NCBI GenBank assembly: GCA_947396885.1
Contig: OX377201.1
Span: forward strand, 21,615,923 to 21,679,922
Source of the DNA: Heligmosomoides polygyrus polygyrus
Taxonomy: Eukaryota; Nematoda; Chromadorea; Rhabditida; Heligmosomidae
Reading direction: 5' to 3'
Length of the DNA stretch: 64,000 nt
Shown here in pieces: positions 54,063 through 64,000 of the stretch. A model generated the notes under the pieces. It saw nothing but the letters and a program-made list of their open reading frames with translations. It was not told where the DNA came from and ran no database searches. The translations under genes and the position numbers were made by a program. How positions within the stretch are numbered: position 1 is the stretch's first letter; every line of letters starts with the position of its first letter.

Positions 54063-54497
54063 ACCACCATATCATACCATATTACCAATAATGCCGTAAC
54101 TGCACACAAATACGCGTATCTTACTGTTCAATATTATGGACCCGGGCCATATCGGTACATACATAAGTGTGCTAAAAATGTTGTTCTCACGTGGAATTTT
54201 GTCGTCCAACTACTTTCCACTTTCACACCCGAATTCACTTCTCCGACATGGAGATACATTACGGTTGCGGATGCCATAAAAGGACTCCTCCTGGACGCCA
54301 TATATGGAGATATCGATTGTCAGGAAGAAAAGAGAGTTCAGGTTAGAGGAAGTATAATGAGAATGGGACCTTTCTACATGTATCACTTGGTTTCATAGGT
54401 GCGTTTCAATGAGGAGGTGCATGTCGACTGGACACCGGGCGATGACTGTCAGGAGGAGGACCACAGTGAACAATCGTCGTTAGAGAAATCTCTTTGA
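53982..54497 (+). CDS. candidate 3' end of a host gene, two exons
   Basis: Exon 53982-54341 follows a CCATTTTAG acceptor and is open for 120 codons. Its donor AG|GTTAGA leads into a 57-nt intron. Exon 54399-54497 follows TTTCATAG and ends in TGA. The frame is kept across the junction: TSPTWRYITVADAIKGLLLD, GDIDCQEEKRVQ, then VRFNEEVHVDWTPGDDCQEE and an acidic Ser-rich end. Intron size and phase support a real transcript. Against it, the first 80 bases of the first exon lie in the inverted repeat, and I recognise no domain. Upstream exons were not found. Confidence 0.4.
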
Positions 54498-54499
54498 CA

Positions 54500-54899
54500 G
54501 CAAGCACGCTTTGGAAGAACCAGTCCTTAAAGGGCATTTTCTTGTGATTTCTCACAGCACTGATTGTAGAGTGGTTATCGTTCGTAAAGGTGCAGCAGGC
54601 CCTTATTTTCTAACGTGGGACAGAGGATGGATGCTTCTCTCTTTCGCTCCGGTGTTTCTGTCTTGCCGATCATACGCTTAGGTGGCAGGTGGACACGTCG
54701 ATGTTCACATAGCACCCTTCACTACACCCACAGACCACGCGTTCAACGAAGAAGAAGTGGTCATTCCTTGTCAGGGAAAAGCAGGGAGAAGACTGTTCCT
54801 CACTGGCTTTTGTTTAGGATGGTGTTGGTGTGACAAGCGCTTGTCTTTTACTTGTTTCATAGATTTGTACCATAGCTGTTAACTAAAAGAAACAGGACT
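54500..54899. other. loop of the third inverted repeat, nothing firm
   Basis: An open stretch after an AG at 54680 (GHVDVHIAPFTTPTDHAFNE) resembles coding sequence, but it has no downstream donor or terminator that can be defended. Confidence 0.3.
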
Positions 54900-55305
54900 T
54901 TTTATTTCCAGGGAAATGATATGAACTGTTGAAAAACTAGCACATATGAAGGGGCAAATAGACTGCTCTGATTTTTTCTAAGTACTGATGGTCTAAAATT
55001 TACTCCTGTTAACATGAGAAAACGGAATAATAGCAAACTAATATGTGCAAAAATATCGGCAGTACGCAGACTCGAACTCAAACCCCACCGGCGTGTTTCC
55101 ATTAGGTGGAACTATCACCAATTGCGCCACCGAGGCACATCTCATGGGGTGTCGCAGAGGTTTTTTTTGCGCGCACGCTTTCAGACATCCATTTCAGGTC
55201 TTTAAAAAAGCGTTCAGCAAAAATTAGCTGTAGATCTGGACTCCGTTCATAGGGCCCTACATCTTGTCAAAATAGCATCGCAAAAGCTCACCTTGAGTTG
55301 GGAAC
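54900..55305 (-). repeat. right arm of the third inverted repeat
   Basis: Inverted partner of 53680-54062, with visible divergence (roughly one difference in six to eight bases in places), so older than palindrome 2. Includes the tRNA-like segment on the minus strand (GTGGCGCAATTGGTGATAG, GAGTTCGAGTC). Confidence 0.75.
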
Positions 55306-55460
55306 CTTTCCTTGTTAGACCTGCAACAGACGCTATAAAAGGTGCGCAAAAATTACACGCACACAGATATCACAGTGTAACTTCCACACAAATGCGGATT
55401 TGACAACAAAACTTAACACATAATTTCCTTATTCCATTACAAAGAAAAACATATTAAAGT

Positions 55461-55864
55461 TGTTGTATCCCTGAGGATACAATCTTCACTAGACCTCTGG
55501 GGTCTCTTTCACTGCTCTCTGTATTAACAGAGAGCCTCACTTCCGCGTGACGAGGCAGCAGAGAATAATACAGTTTTATTAGTAGAATACAGTCGACAAC
55601 GGCGACGACGGCTGGAGACGACGGGAGGTAGGCTGGCTGGCGGCTGGAACTCCTTGGCCCTCGGTGACCCTCGTCGGCGACCTGCGACGACGACCCCTGA
55701 GGGTCTCGGCAGCGGCCTTATATGCGCCCCGTTTTCCCGCCGGTCGTTACTTTGACCTGCCTTGGCGGATTACCACCGCGCCTACGTGGGTGGTCATCGG
55801 CTTTCTACTAGCCGGCTACGGGTGCGCTACACACGATCACCACTGTGATCGTCCAGCCATAACA
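55461..55864 (-). repeat. 3' LTR of the Ty3/gypsy-type element
   Basis: 404 bp, preceded on the minus strand by a polypurine tract and followed by the AAAGT duplication. Confidence 0.93.
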
Positions 55865-55998
55865 CCTCCCCTAGTAGGAAAATAATTACAGCGAAATATT
55901 TTTCTACTACTTTACGAGAACTTAATTAACAAACGAATATGAAAACTACAACAGTCAACAATTGAAATTCTATGAAAACTACAACAGTCAACAATTAA

Positions 55999-56812
55999 CT
56001 AAGAAAAGTCGTCTACTCCATAGCGTCGGACTGGTCTTCTGGTCCTTGTAGAACGTCGTAGTTGTAGTGGTTGTTCTCTGTCCGCATCGCGTCGTTGATT
56101 GGTTGAACCCGCGGTCGTTGAGCAAGCAGGTTCCGTCCTCCATGCGTCGTCCAATTCAAGAACATCGAGCAACGTTTTGAGCGCAGAGCTTTCCTCCTGA
56201 CAAGTTTGCTCATCGGCGCAACGTCGCATCTGATTCGCGTGCTTGCGAATCGCTCTTCCGTCAACTTCGACCTCATTGTTGACGGCACCAAGGCGTTTCA
56301 CTACCTTGCCTTTCGTCCATACAAATCGTGGTGCCTTCCATCTCTGTACGTATACGTGATCGCCTACAGCGAACTCTTTGGGCAGCACACCATGCCTCTT
56401 GTCGAACTGCCGTTTCATCTTAGCTCGTCTTTCCTTCGCGAGCGGGTCTTCTGATTCCTCTTCCATCGGAATCAGCAAGCTTAAACGCGTCCTTAGCTTC
56501 CTCCCCAGAAACACTTCCGCCGGAGTTCTGTCATTCAGGCACGCGTTTGGCGTAGATCTGTACGCTTGAAGCACCACGTTGAGCGTCTCTTCTGTTGGTC
56601 TCTCCTCCCCTTTAAGCTTTTTGATACCTCGCTTAAGCGTATCAACAAAGCGCTCCGCCTGTCCATTAGACTGGGGGTGATAGGGGGCAGTCTTGATGAG
56701 CTCAATTCCTCCTTCCTCGCACATCCTTTTAAACTGTTCCGACACGAACTGTGTGCCATTATCACTAACTATTGTTTGCGGCAATCCATACCTCGCAAAC
56801 GATTTTTCATGG
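55999..56812 (-). pseudogene. integrase C-terminal part, in a shifted frame
   Basis: Continues the polyprotein after the frameshift: TIVSDNGTQF (second catalytic D) and SNGQAERFVDTLK (catalytic E region) are present, followed by AYRSTPNACLNDRTPAEVFL and a basic, Arg-rich tail ending at 55999. Separated from the main ORF by a single-base indel in a short T run at about 56809. A programmed shift at this place is not known for the group, so damage is the simpler reading. Confidence 0.88.
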
Positions 56813-59800
56813 CCTTCACGGTTTGTCCTGCAGAGATATTTGCCATCTCGAACATTTCTGGCCATTTGCTGAACGCGTCTACCACCACCATGTAGTAGGA
56901 ACCATGAATTGGTCCAGCAAAATCTATATGAAGTCTCTGCCAAACACGGGTAGGCGCTGGCCATGTCTCTAGTGGTACCTTCACAGGATTCTTTGCACTT
57001 TCCTGACACTTACTACACTTGCGTACCACGTCTTCACAGTCCTTGTCAACCTTGGGCCAGTACACATAACTTCGGGCCAACTTTTTCATTCGCACGATCC
57101 CAGGATGACCAACGTGCAGTTCCTTCAAAATGTCTCCTTGCAACTTCGAAGGAATCACCACTCTTTCTCCTGTCATGAGACACTTCCCAACCACGGACAA
57201 TGTCTCTCTTCTGTTGTGAAAAGGTGCCAACTTAGGGTCCACCTTTGGCCATCTTCCACTTTTCACACATGCCATAATCTTTCTCAACAACGGATCTCGC
57301 TCCGTACACGACTCAACATCTTCATGAGTCACTGGCAGCTTTCTGATGCATTCTTGCAGCACTGAACTCACATCTCCTTCAACAGCTGCGATCACCACGT
57401 CTTCGTCAGCAGCTCGATGTGTCTGCATCAACCTTGACAAGCCATCTGCCTGTCCAAACTTCATTGTGTTGACATATTCAATGTCAAAGTCATAACCAAG
57501 CAGTATCGTAGCCCACCTCATGAGACGATTAGCGGAGTACACTGGAACTCCTTTCTTGTCACCAAAGTTGGCTAACAACGGTTTATGATCTGTCAGCAAC
57601 AAGAACTTCCTGCCATACACATACTTGTGGAACTTCTTCACTGCAAATACTAGTCCCAGCGCTTCCTTCTCAATCTGGGAATAGTTCTTCTCTGCGCTCG
57701 ACAGCGACCTTGAAGCATGTGCTATTGGCTTTTCTGAACCGTCTGGGTATCTATGCGAAATAACGCATCCGATACCATAGTCGCACGCATCAGCTGCAAC
57801 TACTATCTTCTGCTTGGGATCATAGTGAGCCAAATTCATCTCACTATGCAATGCTGCCTTCAACTTTTCGAATGCCTTGGCTTGCTGGGACTTCCATTCC
57901 CACTTCACATCTTTCTTCATCAAAGCATCTAACGGTCCTCGAAGCTCTTTGATCGTTGGCATAAACGATGAGTAGTACGTTACCATGCCGAGAAATGCTC
58001 TCAGTTGAGCAACATTCTTTGGCTCACCCATACTCTTCATTGCTTGGATCTTCTCCGGATTCGGTCTTCTGCCATCCTTGTCTACTATAAAACCAAGGTA
58101 CCGAATCTCTGGCTTCGAGAATGCACATTTCTCCAATCGAACCTTAAAACCGTACTCAGCGATTCTCTCAAACAACGCTAGCAGGTTTTCTTTGTGTTCC
58201 TGTACCGTTCTTCCACAGACCAAGATGTCATCCAGGTATGACGTCACACCTCTCAAACCAGAGACCATCTTGTTCATTATCTGCTGGAAAATTCCAGGTG
58301 CAGTCTTTATCCCAAACGGTAACCGATTGTACTGAAACAATCCTCTGTGCGTGTTTATCACGACCTTCTTTTTCGCCTCTTCCGACAACTCCACCTGCAA
58401 GTAGGCATCTGACAGGTCGATCTGTGAAAACACGGTCCCGCCATTCAAGGACGCGAATATATCCTCTGGCACCGGCAAGGGATAATCAAACGACTGCAGC
58501 GCTTTGTTCAGACCAGTTGAGAAGTCTGCGCATACTCTCAACTTCCCATTCTGCTTTTTCACACACACTATAGGTGCAGCCCACTCACGGTGGCTCACTG
58601 GTGTAATCACACCCATTTCCACAAGCCTGTCAAGTTCCTTATCAACAGCTTCAACAGCAGCGTGTGCGACTGGTCTGCAACTTCGGAACACTGGACGCGT
58701 ACCATCAACAAGCTGAAGCTCAGCTTTCTCCTTTGTGCAGTGTCCTAGACCTTCCTCAAACACTTCTGGATAGGTCTTCTTCAACTCCTCTCCAAGGTTC
58801 GCACTATCCTCCAACTTCACCTCTGTCACCATCATCCTCATATGATGTGACATTTCTTCATTCTTCTCAATCCACTCGAGGCCCATTAGCGAGTTGTAAG
58901 GTGTCACATAGGCGTATCCTTCTGATACCGCACCTTTAATCTCGAACTCGCATCTCAGCTTTCCCCGAATCGTCATTGGAGTTCCACTGGCATTCTTCAC
59001 CACTAGGTTCGTCTTCTCGAGCGTTGGAGTGCCCATCTTTCTCCAAACACCCTCATTTATCAACGTTATATCCGAACCAGTGTCGAGCAAGAACTCTACA
59101 GGGTGACCGATGACGACTGCTTCCACATACACGCGTGTGGAATTCACTCTAGCTGCCGCACTCGAAATCTTGACTGTGCGCACGTGTCGTCCTGAATTCT
59201 GCTTTACTGCTTTACTATTGTCGCTACCACGACGGCTTCTCCGTCCCGTTCTCTTCAGCTCGGCATCTTTTCGCAGCTGCGCGACATCGCAGAATTTCTC
59301 CTTGTGCCCTGTCTTCTTGCAGTTCTTGCAGAACCACAACTTCGCTTTACATGCCCTGGCGTAGTGGTTTCCTTCGCAATTCCAACACTGAATTGCTTTC
59401 TTCTCTTCCTTGGCTACCATATCAACAGCCTTCACATTGCCAGCGATTGTTTCACTGTCCCTCTTTAGACTCAAGAAGTTCTCACACTCCATATGCAACT
59501 CCTGCAGGGACATTTTCCTTTCAGCCTTGTACTCCCTGTCTAAGACTGCAATGAGTCTCTGCCTTATCTCGGCTTCCATTGGAGACTTCAGTCCAAAAAT
59601 CCATAGAAGGCACTTAATTCCGTCCGAATCCAGCTCATGGATTTTCGCTTTCTCACACATTTCGTTCACACGACCAGTATACGTGAGGTAATCCTCACAC
59701 TCTTTCTTTTCCAGCTTCAAACACTGGTATCTGGTCTTGAACTCTGAAGTCTTCACATCAAACAGCTGTTTCAGCGTGTTCACGGTTTCCTCGAAACCGA

Positions 59801-60173
59801 TTTCCGAGACTTCTTTAGGCAAAACCTGCCTCTGGTACTTCTCGAAGGATGCAGCATCAAGTTTCTCACAGAGAAGCCTCACTCTCGCACTCTCTAGCTG
59901 CTTTCCATCCTCTACAAACACTGCTCTGTACCTTAAGTACCACTTCGAGAAGCATGAATCCACATCAGGATCGAACACGAACCTGTCGATCCGATTACTC
60001 AATGCAGCCATTGCATTTGGCACCGACATGGCTTCACCAGTTGTGCTCAACACATCTGCTTCTCTCACGTGCCTGAGCACCATGTCCAACATGTCCTTTT
60101 GCTGCTTCTCAGCAATTTTTCTTTGCTCCTCCATGAGCTCCTTGAACATGGACATGACTAGGTGGGGATCCAT
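56769..60173 (-). CDS. Gag-Pol polyprotein (Gag, protease, RT, RNase H, start of integrase)
   Basis: A single open frame of 1134 residues from the ATG at 60173, 127 bases after the 5' LTR. The Gag region includes two CCHC zinc knuckles at residues 263-295 (CWNCEGNHYARAC, CKNCKKTGHKEKFC). The protease motif LLDTGSD is at about 362. RT covers about 520-700, with FSQIDLSDAYLQV and the palm YLDD at 646-649. RNase H starts at DACDYG (about 795), with IEKEA and TDHKP. The integrase N-terminal HHCC region (HVGHPG, CSKCQ) and the first catalytic D (HIDFAGP) come last. No stop separates gag from pol, so they are fused. The frame ends early inside the integrase at a one-base shift near 56809; the rest is in the next frame. 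Except for that break the element looks recently active. Confidence 0.95.
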   Translation of the reverse strand: MDPHLVMSMFKELMEEQRKIAEKQQKDMLDMVLRHVREADVLSTTGEAMSVPNAMAALSNRIDRFVFDPDVDSCFSKWYLRYRAVFVEDGKQLESARVRLLCEKLDAASFEKYQRQVLPKEVSEIGFEETVNTLKQLFDVKTSEFKTRYQCLKLEKKECEDYLTYTGRVNEMCEKAKIHELDSDGIKCLLWIFGLKSPMEAEIRQRLIAVLDREYKAERKMSLQELHMECENFLSLKRDSETIAGNVKAVDMVAKEEKKAIQCWNCEGNHYARACKAKLWFCKNCKKTGHKEKFCDVAQLRKDAELKRTGRRSRRGSDNSKAVKQNSGRHVRTVKISSAAARVNSTRVYVEAVVIGHPVEFLLDTGSDITLINEGVWRKMGTPTLEKTNLVVKNASGTPMTIRGKLRCEFEIKGAVSEGYAYVTPYNSLMGLEWIEKNEEMSHHMRMMVTEVKLEDSANLGEELKKTYPEVFEEGLGHCTKEKAELQLVDGTRPVFRSCRPVAHAAVEAVDKELDRLVEMGVITPVSHREWAAPIVCVKKQNGKLRVCADFSTGLNKALQSFDYPLPVPEDIFASLNGGTVFSQIDLSDAYLQVELSEEAKKKVVINTHRGLFQYNRLPFGIKTAPGIFQQIMNKMVSGLRGVTSYLDDILVCGRTVQEHKENLLALFERIAEYGFKVRLEKCAFSKPEIRYLGFIVDKDGRRPNPEKIQAMKSMGEPKNVAQLRAFLGMVTYYSSFMPTIKELRGPLDALMKKDVKWEWKSQQAKAFEKLKAALHSEMNLAHYDPKQKIVVAADACDYGIGCVISHRYPDGSEKPIAHASRSLSSAEKNYSQIEKEALGLVFAVKKFHKYVYGRKFLLLTDHKPLLANFGDKKGVPVYSANRLMRWATILLGYDFDIEYVNTMKFGQADGLSRLMQTHRAADEDVVIAAVEGDVSSVLQECIRKLPVTHEDVESCTERDPLLRKIMACVKSGRWPKVDPKLAPFHNRRETLSVVGKCLMTGERVVIPSKLQGDILKELHVGHPGIVRMKKLARSYVYWPKVDKDCEDVVRKCSKCQESAKNPVKVPLETWPAPTRVWQRLHIDFAGPIHGSYYMVVVDAFSKWPEMFEMANISAGQTVKAMKNRLRGMDCRKQ

Positions 60174-60299
60174 CTTAGATCAACCCAGTACTTCTCTTTA
60201 GGCTTCTTTCTCAGAGCCTCAGACTTGCTCGAAGTCTTGCTCAGGCGTCCTTTCCTCACTTCCGCTCCTGTAGCAGAAAGTGGCACACCTGATCGCCAC

Positions 60300-60732
60300 T
60301 GTTGTATCCCTGAGGATACAATCTTCACTAGACCTCTGGGGTCTCTTCCTACTGCTACTAGACCTCTGAGGTCTCTTTCACTGCTCTCTGTATTAACAGA
60401 GAGCCTCACTTCCGCGTGACGAGGCAGCAGAGAATAATACAGTTTTTTTGTAGAATACAGTCGACAACGGCGACGACGGCTGGAGACGACGGGAGGTAGG
60501 CTGGCTGGCGGCTGGAACTCCTTGGCCCTCGGTGACCCTCGTCGGCGACCTGCGACGACGACCCCTGAGGGTCTCGGCAGCGGCCTTATATGCGCCCCGT
60601 TTTCCCGCCGGTCGTTACTTTGACCTGCCTTGGCGGATTACCACCGCGCCTACGTGGGTGATCATCGGCTTTCTACTAGCCGGCTACGGGCGCGCTACAC
60701 ACGATCACCACTGTGATCGTCCAGCCATAACA
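60300..60732 (-). repeat. 5' LTR of the Ty3/gypsy-type element
   Basis: 433 bp, beginning TGTTATGGCTGG and ending GATACAACA on the minus strand. It has a 29-base tandem duplication around 'ctagacctctgaggtct' that is absent from the other LTR. Apart from this and the T run near 60445 the LTRs are almost identical. Confidence 0.93.
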
Positions 60733-60739
60733 AAAGTCA

Positions 60740-61934
60740 TTTGAAGTGGCCGCTTTTCCTATAAATACAAGTCCTCAAACGAGTAACGAACGCATCACAC
60801 GTGGCACGGAGGTAGTCTTCGCTCATTTCGTTTCATGCTTCAGTCAGGGAAGCTTTCAGAGAAAAAAAAGTTGCGTGTCTAGTACAGCAAACTTTGCTCT
60901 CAATAACTGACCAGACAGAGAAATCGAGAGGATTCGAATCCGGTGAATTCGAAGGCGAGCCTTCGTGCGCAATAAAATCCGGAAGCTCACGTTTACACCA
61001 CTTCTGCGTTGTCTTCGTGCAGGCGCAGAGTCCTGCTGGCAGCACCATCTGTCATAGCCGAAGTGTGCATCGGCCCAGGGTTTCAACGCGTCCTCCAAAA
61101 TCGTTTTCTGGTACTCGTCCTTGTTAATTTTCACGCCGGATTCGACAAAAACTAATGGGAGCTTGCCGTTTGAGTAATCGCACCCCAAATCATAACTGAA
61201 GCGCTGTATGCCGATCCACCGACCAGTTTCTCGTCGCGGATGGCAGCTCCAACATCTTGTGAGAGAATGTGATCGTTTTGTCGATTCATTGTGGGTTTCA
61301 GGGGGAGTGGAGTCCTACCCCCTCCCTTTAAACAGAGGCGTGGCAAATGTCTGCATCTCCATTATCTCGTAAGGCAGCCACTGGACTCTCGAGCAAGCCC
61401 AGGAGGTTGGGGGTGGGCGGGCCAGGAAAACGAGGGGTAGAACGCTCGTCCCCCTGGGTTTCAGAGTGAAGACTTTCTGATCAGAAAAACGATCACGCGG
61501 TGCGTGCCATTCGCGAACAGCTTCAGCAAGTTCTTGCATCTTCGTAGTCGCTGAGCTTTCATTCTCTCAGTTAGCAGATGAACACGTTGAATACGGTATG
61601 GATACATCTTAAGCTTGTTCCTGATGATGGTTCTAACACTGCTTGCAGAAATATTGAGTTATTGAGCCATTTTTCGCATCGAACGGCGAGGATTACGACG
61701 AATCCGCTCGCAAATCTTTTTTATTGTTTCCGGGGTGATAGCAGTCAATTTCCTACCTCGCCTAGTCCTGTCTGATAAATTCCCAAGCTCCTTGTATTGT
61801 TTTATGCCATCATACACCGTTCTTCGAGGAACATTGAGAACATTAGCGATAAAAACAGCGCTGCGACCAGAAATGTGCAAGCGGATGACGGCCGATTGTT
61901 TCGGAATTCACTTTTCCATTACCGCTCTGTAAGC
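60740..61934 (-). pseudogene. Tc1/mariner-type transposase, DD37D-like
   Basis: On the minus strand: an N-terminal helix-turn-helix (GRSAVFIANVLNVPRRTVYD, TRRGRKLTAITPET, RRNPRRSMRKMAQ) at about 61880-61659, and the first catalytic block DRFSDQKVF near 61480. An apparent insertion of roughly 150 bp follows at 61290-61450. Then come SVMIWGAITQ, LEDALKPWADAHFGYD and the second block WCCQQDSAPA near 61050. A frameshift leads to KRELPDFIAHEG and the third block NPLDFSVW at about 60915, and the end ...GHFK just before the retrotransposon. The three catalytic D positions are present, but frameshifts, a stop and the insertion break the gene. The third-block spacing suggests the nematode DD37D (maT-like) group; that is inference. 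Confidence 0.78.
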
Positions 61935-62068
61935 ATTCATGATCTCAAACTTGGAATGCATTTGCATATGGCATAAGTGAATAACATATTCAAATATGGA
62001 GCTCGGAATCCGGTTCTGTTAGTAGTTGTGGACTGCGTCGTAGACTGTGCGGGTAATTTTTGCGCACC

Positions 62069-62449
62069 ATATAGATTGGGTTCATTTTGAGCGTTTCTGT
62101 TTTCTTGGAGCTGCTATGGAACTTCAAGTGATGAAGCCCTAACAATTCAGGATATAGAGATCTCAATGAGAATGTGTCAAGAAAATCGTTTAGCCTATGA
62201 GCTCATTCATACACAACAACAACACAACACAACACACACCAACACAACAACAACACTTAACTAATGGGACACAACAACACATAACAGAATAGTCAAAGTT
62301 TAATTGAATTCCCAGTTGGTTTACCATTAAACCTTTTACCTTCCTTGGCTGGAGACACAGTGGGTCGTGTTGTCTTCCGTTTTACCATTTTCAGCCCAAA
62401 TTAAACACTTTCCCATTAAAGTTGGACACGTTTCATGTCTAACTTCAAA
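62069..62449. repeat. CAACA microsatellite and flank
   Basis: A (CAACA)n / (CACAA)n stretch at 62213-62290 inside otherwise unremarkable sequence to the right of the DNA transposon. Confidence 0.75.
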
Positions 62450-63130
62450 TCAAATTGGACACACTTCTATACAAACTTGTACCCCTTAAATTAAAGTGAG
62501 CGTCTTTCAATCCAAAACGAGCTTCTTAGCGGGATAACTACGGACTCTCCAAGATGGTTAGAAATAATTTCGTTCAAGAAAAATCTGACATTGCTTTCTT
62601 TCTTTTAGTTCAGCTTCCCGAAAGGGCTAATGATTTCACAAAGTTAAATAATAAAAAATAATAAATTAAATTTTGGTATGGAAGGCAAAAGGCCGAAAGC
62701 ATTCGGTGTTAAATGATGTGATCGCGCCGTGCACTCGTGAAGCTCGCCACGATTTTTGTTTAATTGATAGTGCAACTAATGCTTATTTAAAGCATCAAAT
62801 TGAGGATGGGATCTTGCCTTTTTTCTTTCTCTCTTCATTAGGGTGTTATATTACGAGTTTGTTACCCAGCTTTTAGCTTGGTTAGTAGCCATTGTTACTG
62901 TCCTTCTGTTCTAATGATTGTGTTTCATGCTTGTTGTGCTTCTTACAATATTGTTGCATCGTTTACAGGTGTGAAATTCCATGCAAACTAAAATTTTGCT
63001 ATCGGTTGGATAGAAATTGTGACATCCTGCAGGAAGGCATAGCACAATATCTTCTTTTGGTACTAAAGGTAGTCGCCTTCCTGCTCCTTGAGACAAGTCT
63101 CAAACCTCTGTTTTCCTCGACAAAAAATAG
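62450..63130 (-). repeat. inverted, diverged copy of AT-rich repeat family B
   Basis: The complement of 62960-63090 aligns with 8000-8125 ('ggtgtgaaattccatgcaaac', 'tttgctatc', 'gccttcctgctcctt'). Open frames here are coincidental. Confidence 0.6.
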
Positions 63131-64000
63131 ATTTTTATTTTTTAAAATTTTTATTGTTTTTCGTTTGTTCATTGTTTATTGTGCTTTCCAATAACAATAC
63201 TCAGCCAAGTGGAAAGAAAACAACATACGCGTAAAACTGGCTATGTAAACAAAATTAAAATAGCTAATTTCCACTAAGAAAAGGAAACAGAAAGGAATGG
63301 CATGAAGCTTTTTCGGATAGGAGGGGCAGCTTATGTAGGACGAAAATAAAGTCATTGAGAAAATTAAGTAAATAAGAGATATCCAAGAAATAAGCAGGCG
63401 ATAAATAATTGGACACAAAAAAGTTCATTTACTAAAATTGCTAAACTTAGATAAATTTAAATATTGTGTTCACTCACTGGGTGAGTAAATTGAAATTTCA
63501 AGATAGTCTTGCCTCCACGATGAACATTACCAATTGAGGTGGAATGCATGGCGCACTCTAGTAAGCGGCCAACCTGCCCTTTCAGTTTCACCGTACCCTT
63601 CATAAGTGATTTTGGACCCGAAAAATTATAGATAGTATGAAATATCTGAAAAAAAATAATAAAATTATAGATAGAAATTGATTACCGGGCAATTGACTAT
63701 TCTTCATGTGCCAATGAGAAATGTTTTCAACACATGCTTGAAGCTTTGTTCGTACCCTTGCCTGCTACAACTACATGCGCGTCAGCTGCGAGGCATCGGC
63801 TGGCTGAGCTATTTTCACATTTTGTGTTTTGCATGGATAGAGCAACGTTCCCAGTGTCGAGGAATATGCTTAAGAGACCGTCGAGATGTGCTGCTTCTCC
63901 ATAGCTGACTGCAGATCTGTCTCGTGCCTTGTGGTTAGTGGTCTTCGAAATGAGGAATTTCCCACGACACCACAGTGCGAGAGTTCTCACAGCACAAATC
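63131..64000. other. unassigned right end
   Basis: AT-rich up to about 63660. From 63711 the plus strand has a protein-like frame (ANEKCFQHMLEALFVPLPA, RHRLAELFSHFVFC) with one stop near 63904, running to the window end. It is not recognised and could be a decayed transposase or gene relic continuing outside. Confidence 0.3.

Larger units (their letters stand above)
55461..60732 (-). mobile_element. Ty3/gypsy-type LTR retrotransposon, nearly intact
   Basis: LTRs at 60300-60732 (5') and 55461-55864 (3'), TG...CA ends, and the 5-bp target duplication AAAGT at 55456-55460 and 60733-60737. Just inside the 5' LTR the minus strand reads TGGCGATCAGGTG, a plausible primer-binding site complementary to a tRNA 3' end. 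Just before the 3' LTR it reads CTAGGGGAGG, a polypurine tract. The gene order protease, RT, RNase H, integrase is that of the Ty3/gypsy group. The element lies within a Tc1/mariner-type transposon, directly after its transposase stop codon. Confidence 0.95.
55341..62068 (-). mobile_element. Tc1/mariner-type DNA transposon, invaded by an LTR retrotransposon
   Basis: The ends GGTGCGCAAAAATTACACGCAC (first 20 bases at 55341-55360) and the near-perfect inverted copy at 62047-62068 enclose a transposase on the minus strand. Without the 5.3-kb retrotransposon the element is about 1.45 kb, normal for this group. TA-containing sequence (CTATA / ATATAG) borders both ends, though the exact terminal base is uncertain. 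Confidence 0.82.

Noticed and set aside
56206..60201. Numerous plus-strand frames
   Set aside because: Shadows of the minus-strand Gag-Pol ORF.
1..64000. CRISPR arrays, prokaryotic operons, rRNA genes
   Set aside because: No spaced short repeats, Shine-Dalgarno-led gene chains or rRNA landmarks; splice sites and element types are eukaryotic.

Overview
The window looks like accessory, repeat-dominated DNA of a strongylid (hookworm-type, clade V) nematode. Three things point there. There is a seven-exon serpentine-receptor gene with short 56-62 nt introns and TTTCAG-type splice acceptors. The reverse-transcriptase tails are of RTE type, as is common in hookworm genomes. A hookworm-like mariner is also present. 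No prokaryotic signal (operons, Shine-Dalgarno sites) is seen. The species call is inference.

Layout. 1-4.4 kb: dying RTE and CR1-like LINE tails, a tRNA-derived SINE family (about 285 bp, TTATCC-type tail) and an AT-rich dispersed repeat. 4.4-11.25 kb: a 6.8-kb imperfect palindrome. 11.3-19.1 kb: three mariner-like elements (one with perfect 30-bp ends), SINEs, two CR1-like LINE tails, a Cys-rich small ORF and a candidate exon. 20-31.2 kb: a second palindrome, whose left arm alone carries a 4.3-kb LTR-type element (4-bp duplication AGCG), a tandem array of 281-bp units each holding a 75-nt tRNA-like gene (12-bp duplication), and an assembly gap bounded by a 74-bp repeat. 31.2-36.8 kb: an RTE tail, a nearly full-length CR1-like LINE on the minus strand, and another LINE tail.

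37.46-48.1 kb holds the clearest host gene: a seven-transmembrane chemoreceptor-type GPCR of 318 residues. Its seven exons join in phase across introns of up to 4 kb loaded with transposon debris. 49.26-52.56 kb is a Penelope-like retroelement with an inverted partial copy at its 5' side and hammerhead-like motifs. 53.7-55.3 kb is a smaller inverted repeat around a possible two-exon gene end. 55.3-62.1 kb is a Tc1/mariner-type element whose 3' flank was invaded by a 5.27-kb Ty3/gypsy-type LTR retrotransposon. 62.1-64 kb has microsatellite, a further copy of the AT-rich repeat, and unexplained sequence.

Apart from the receptor gene and a few candidate exons, nearly everything is mobile DNA in nested layers, so relative insertion order can be read directly at many junctions. 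The most unusual object is the mobile tandem tRNA-like array in the second palindrome. It shares its architecture (inverted truncated head, forward copies, 12-bp target duplication) with the Penelope-like element 21 kb away.
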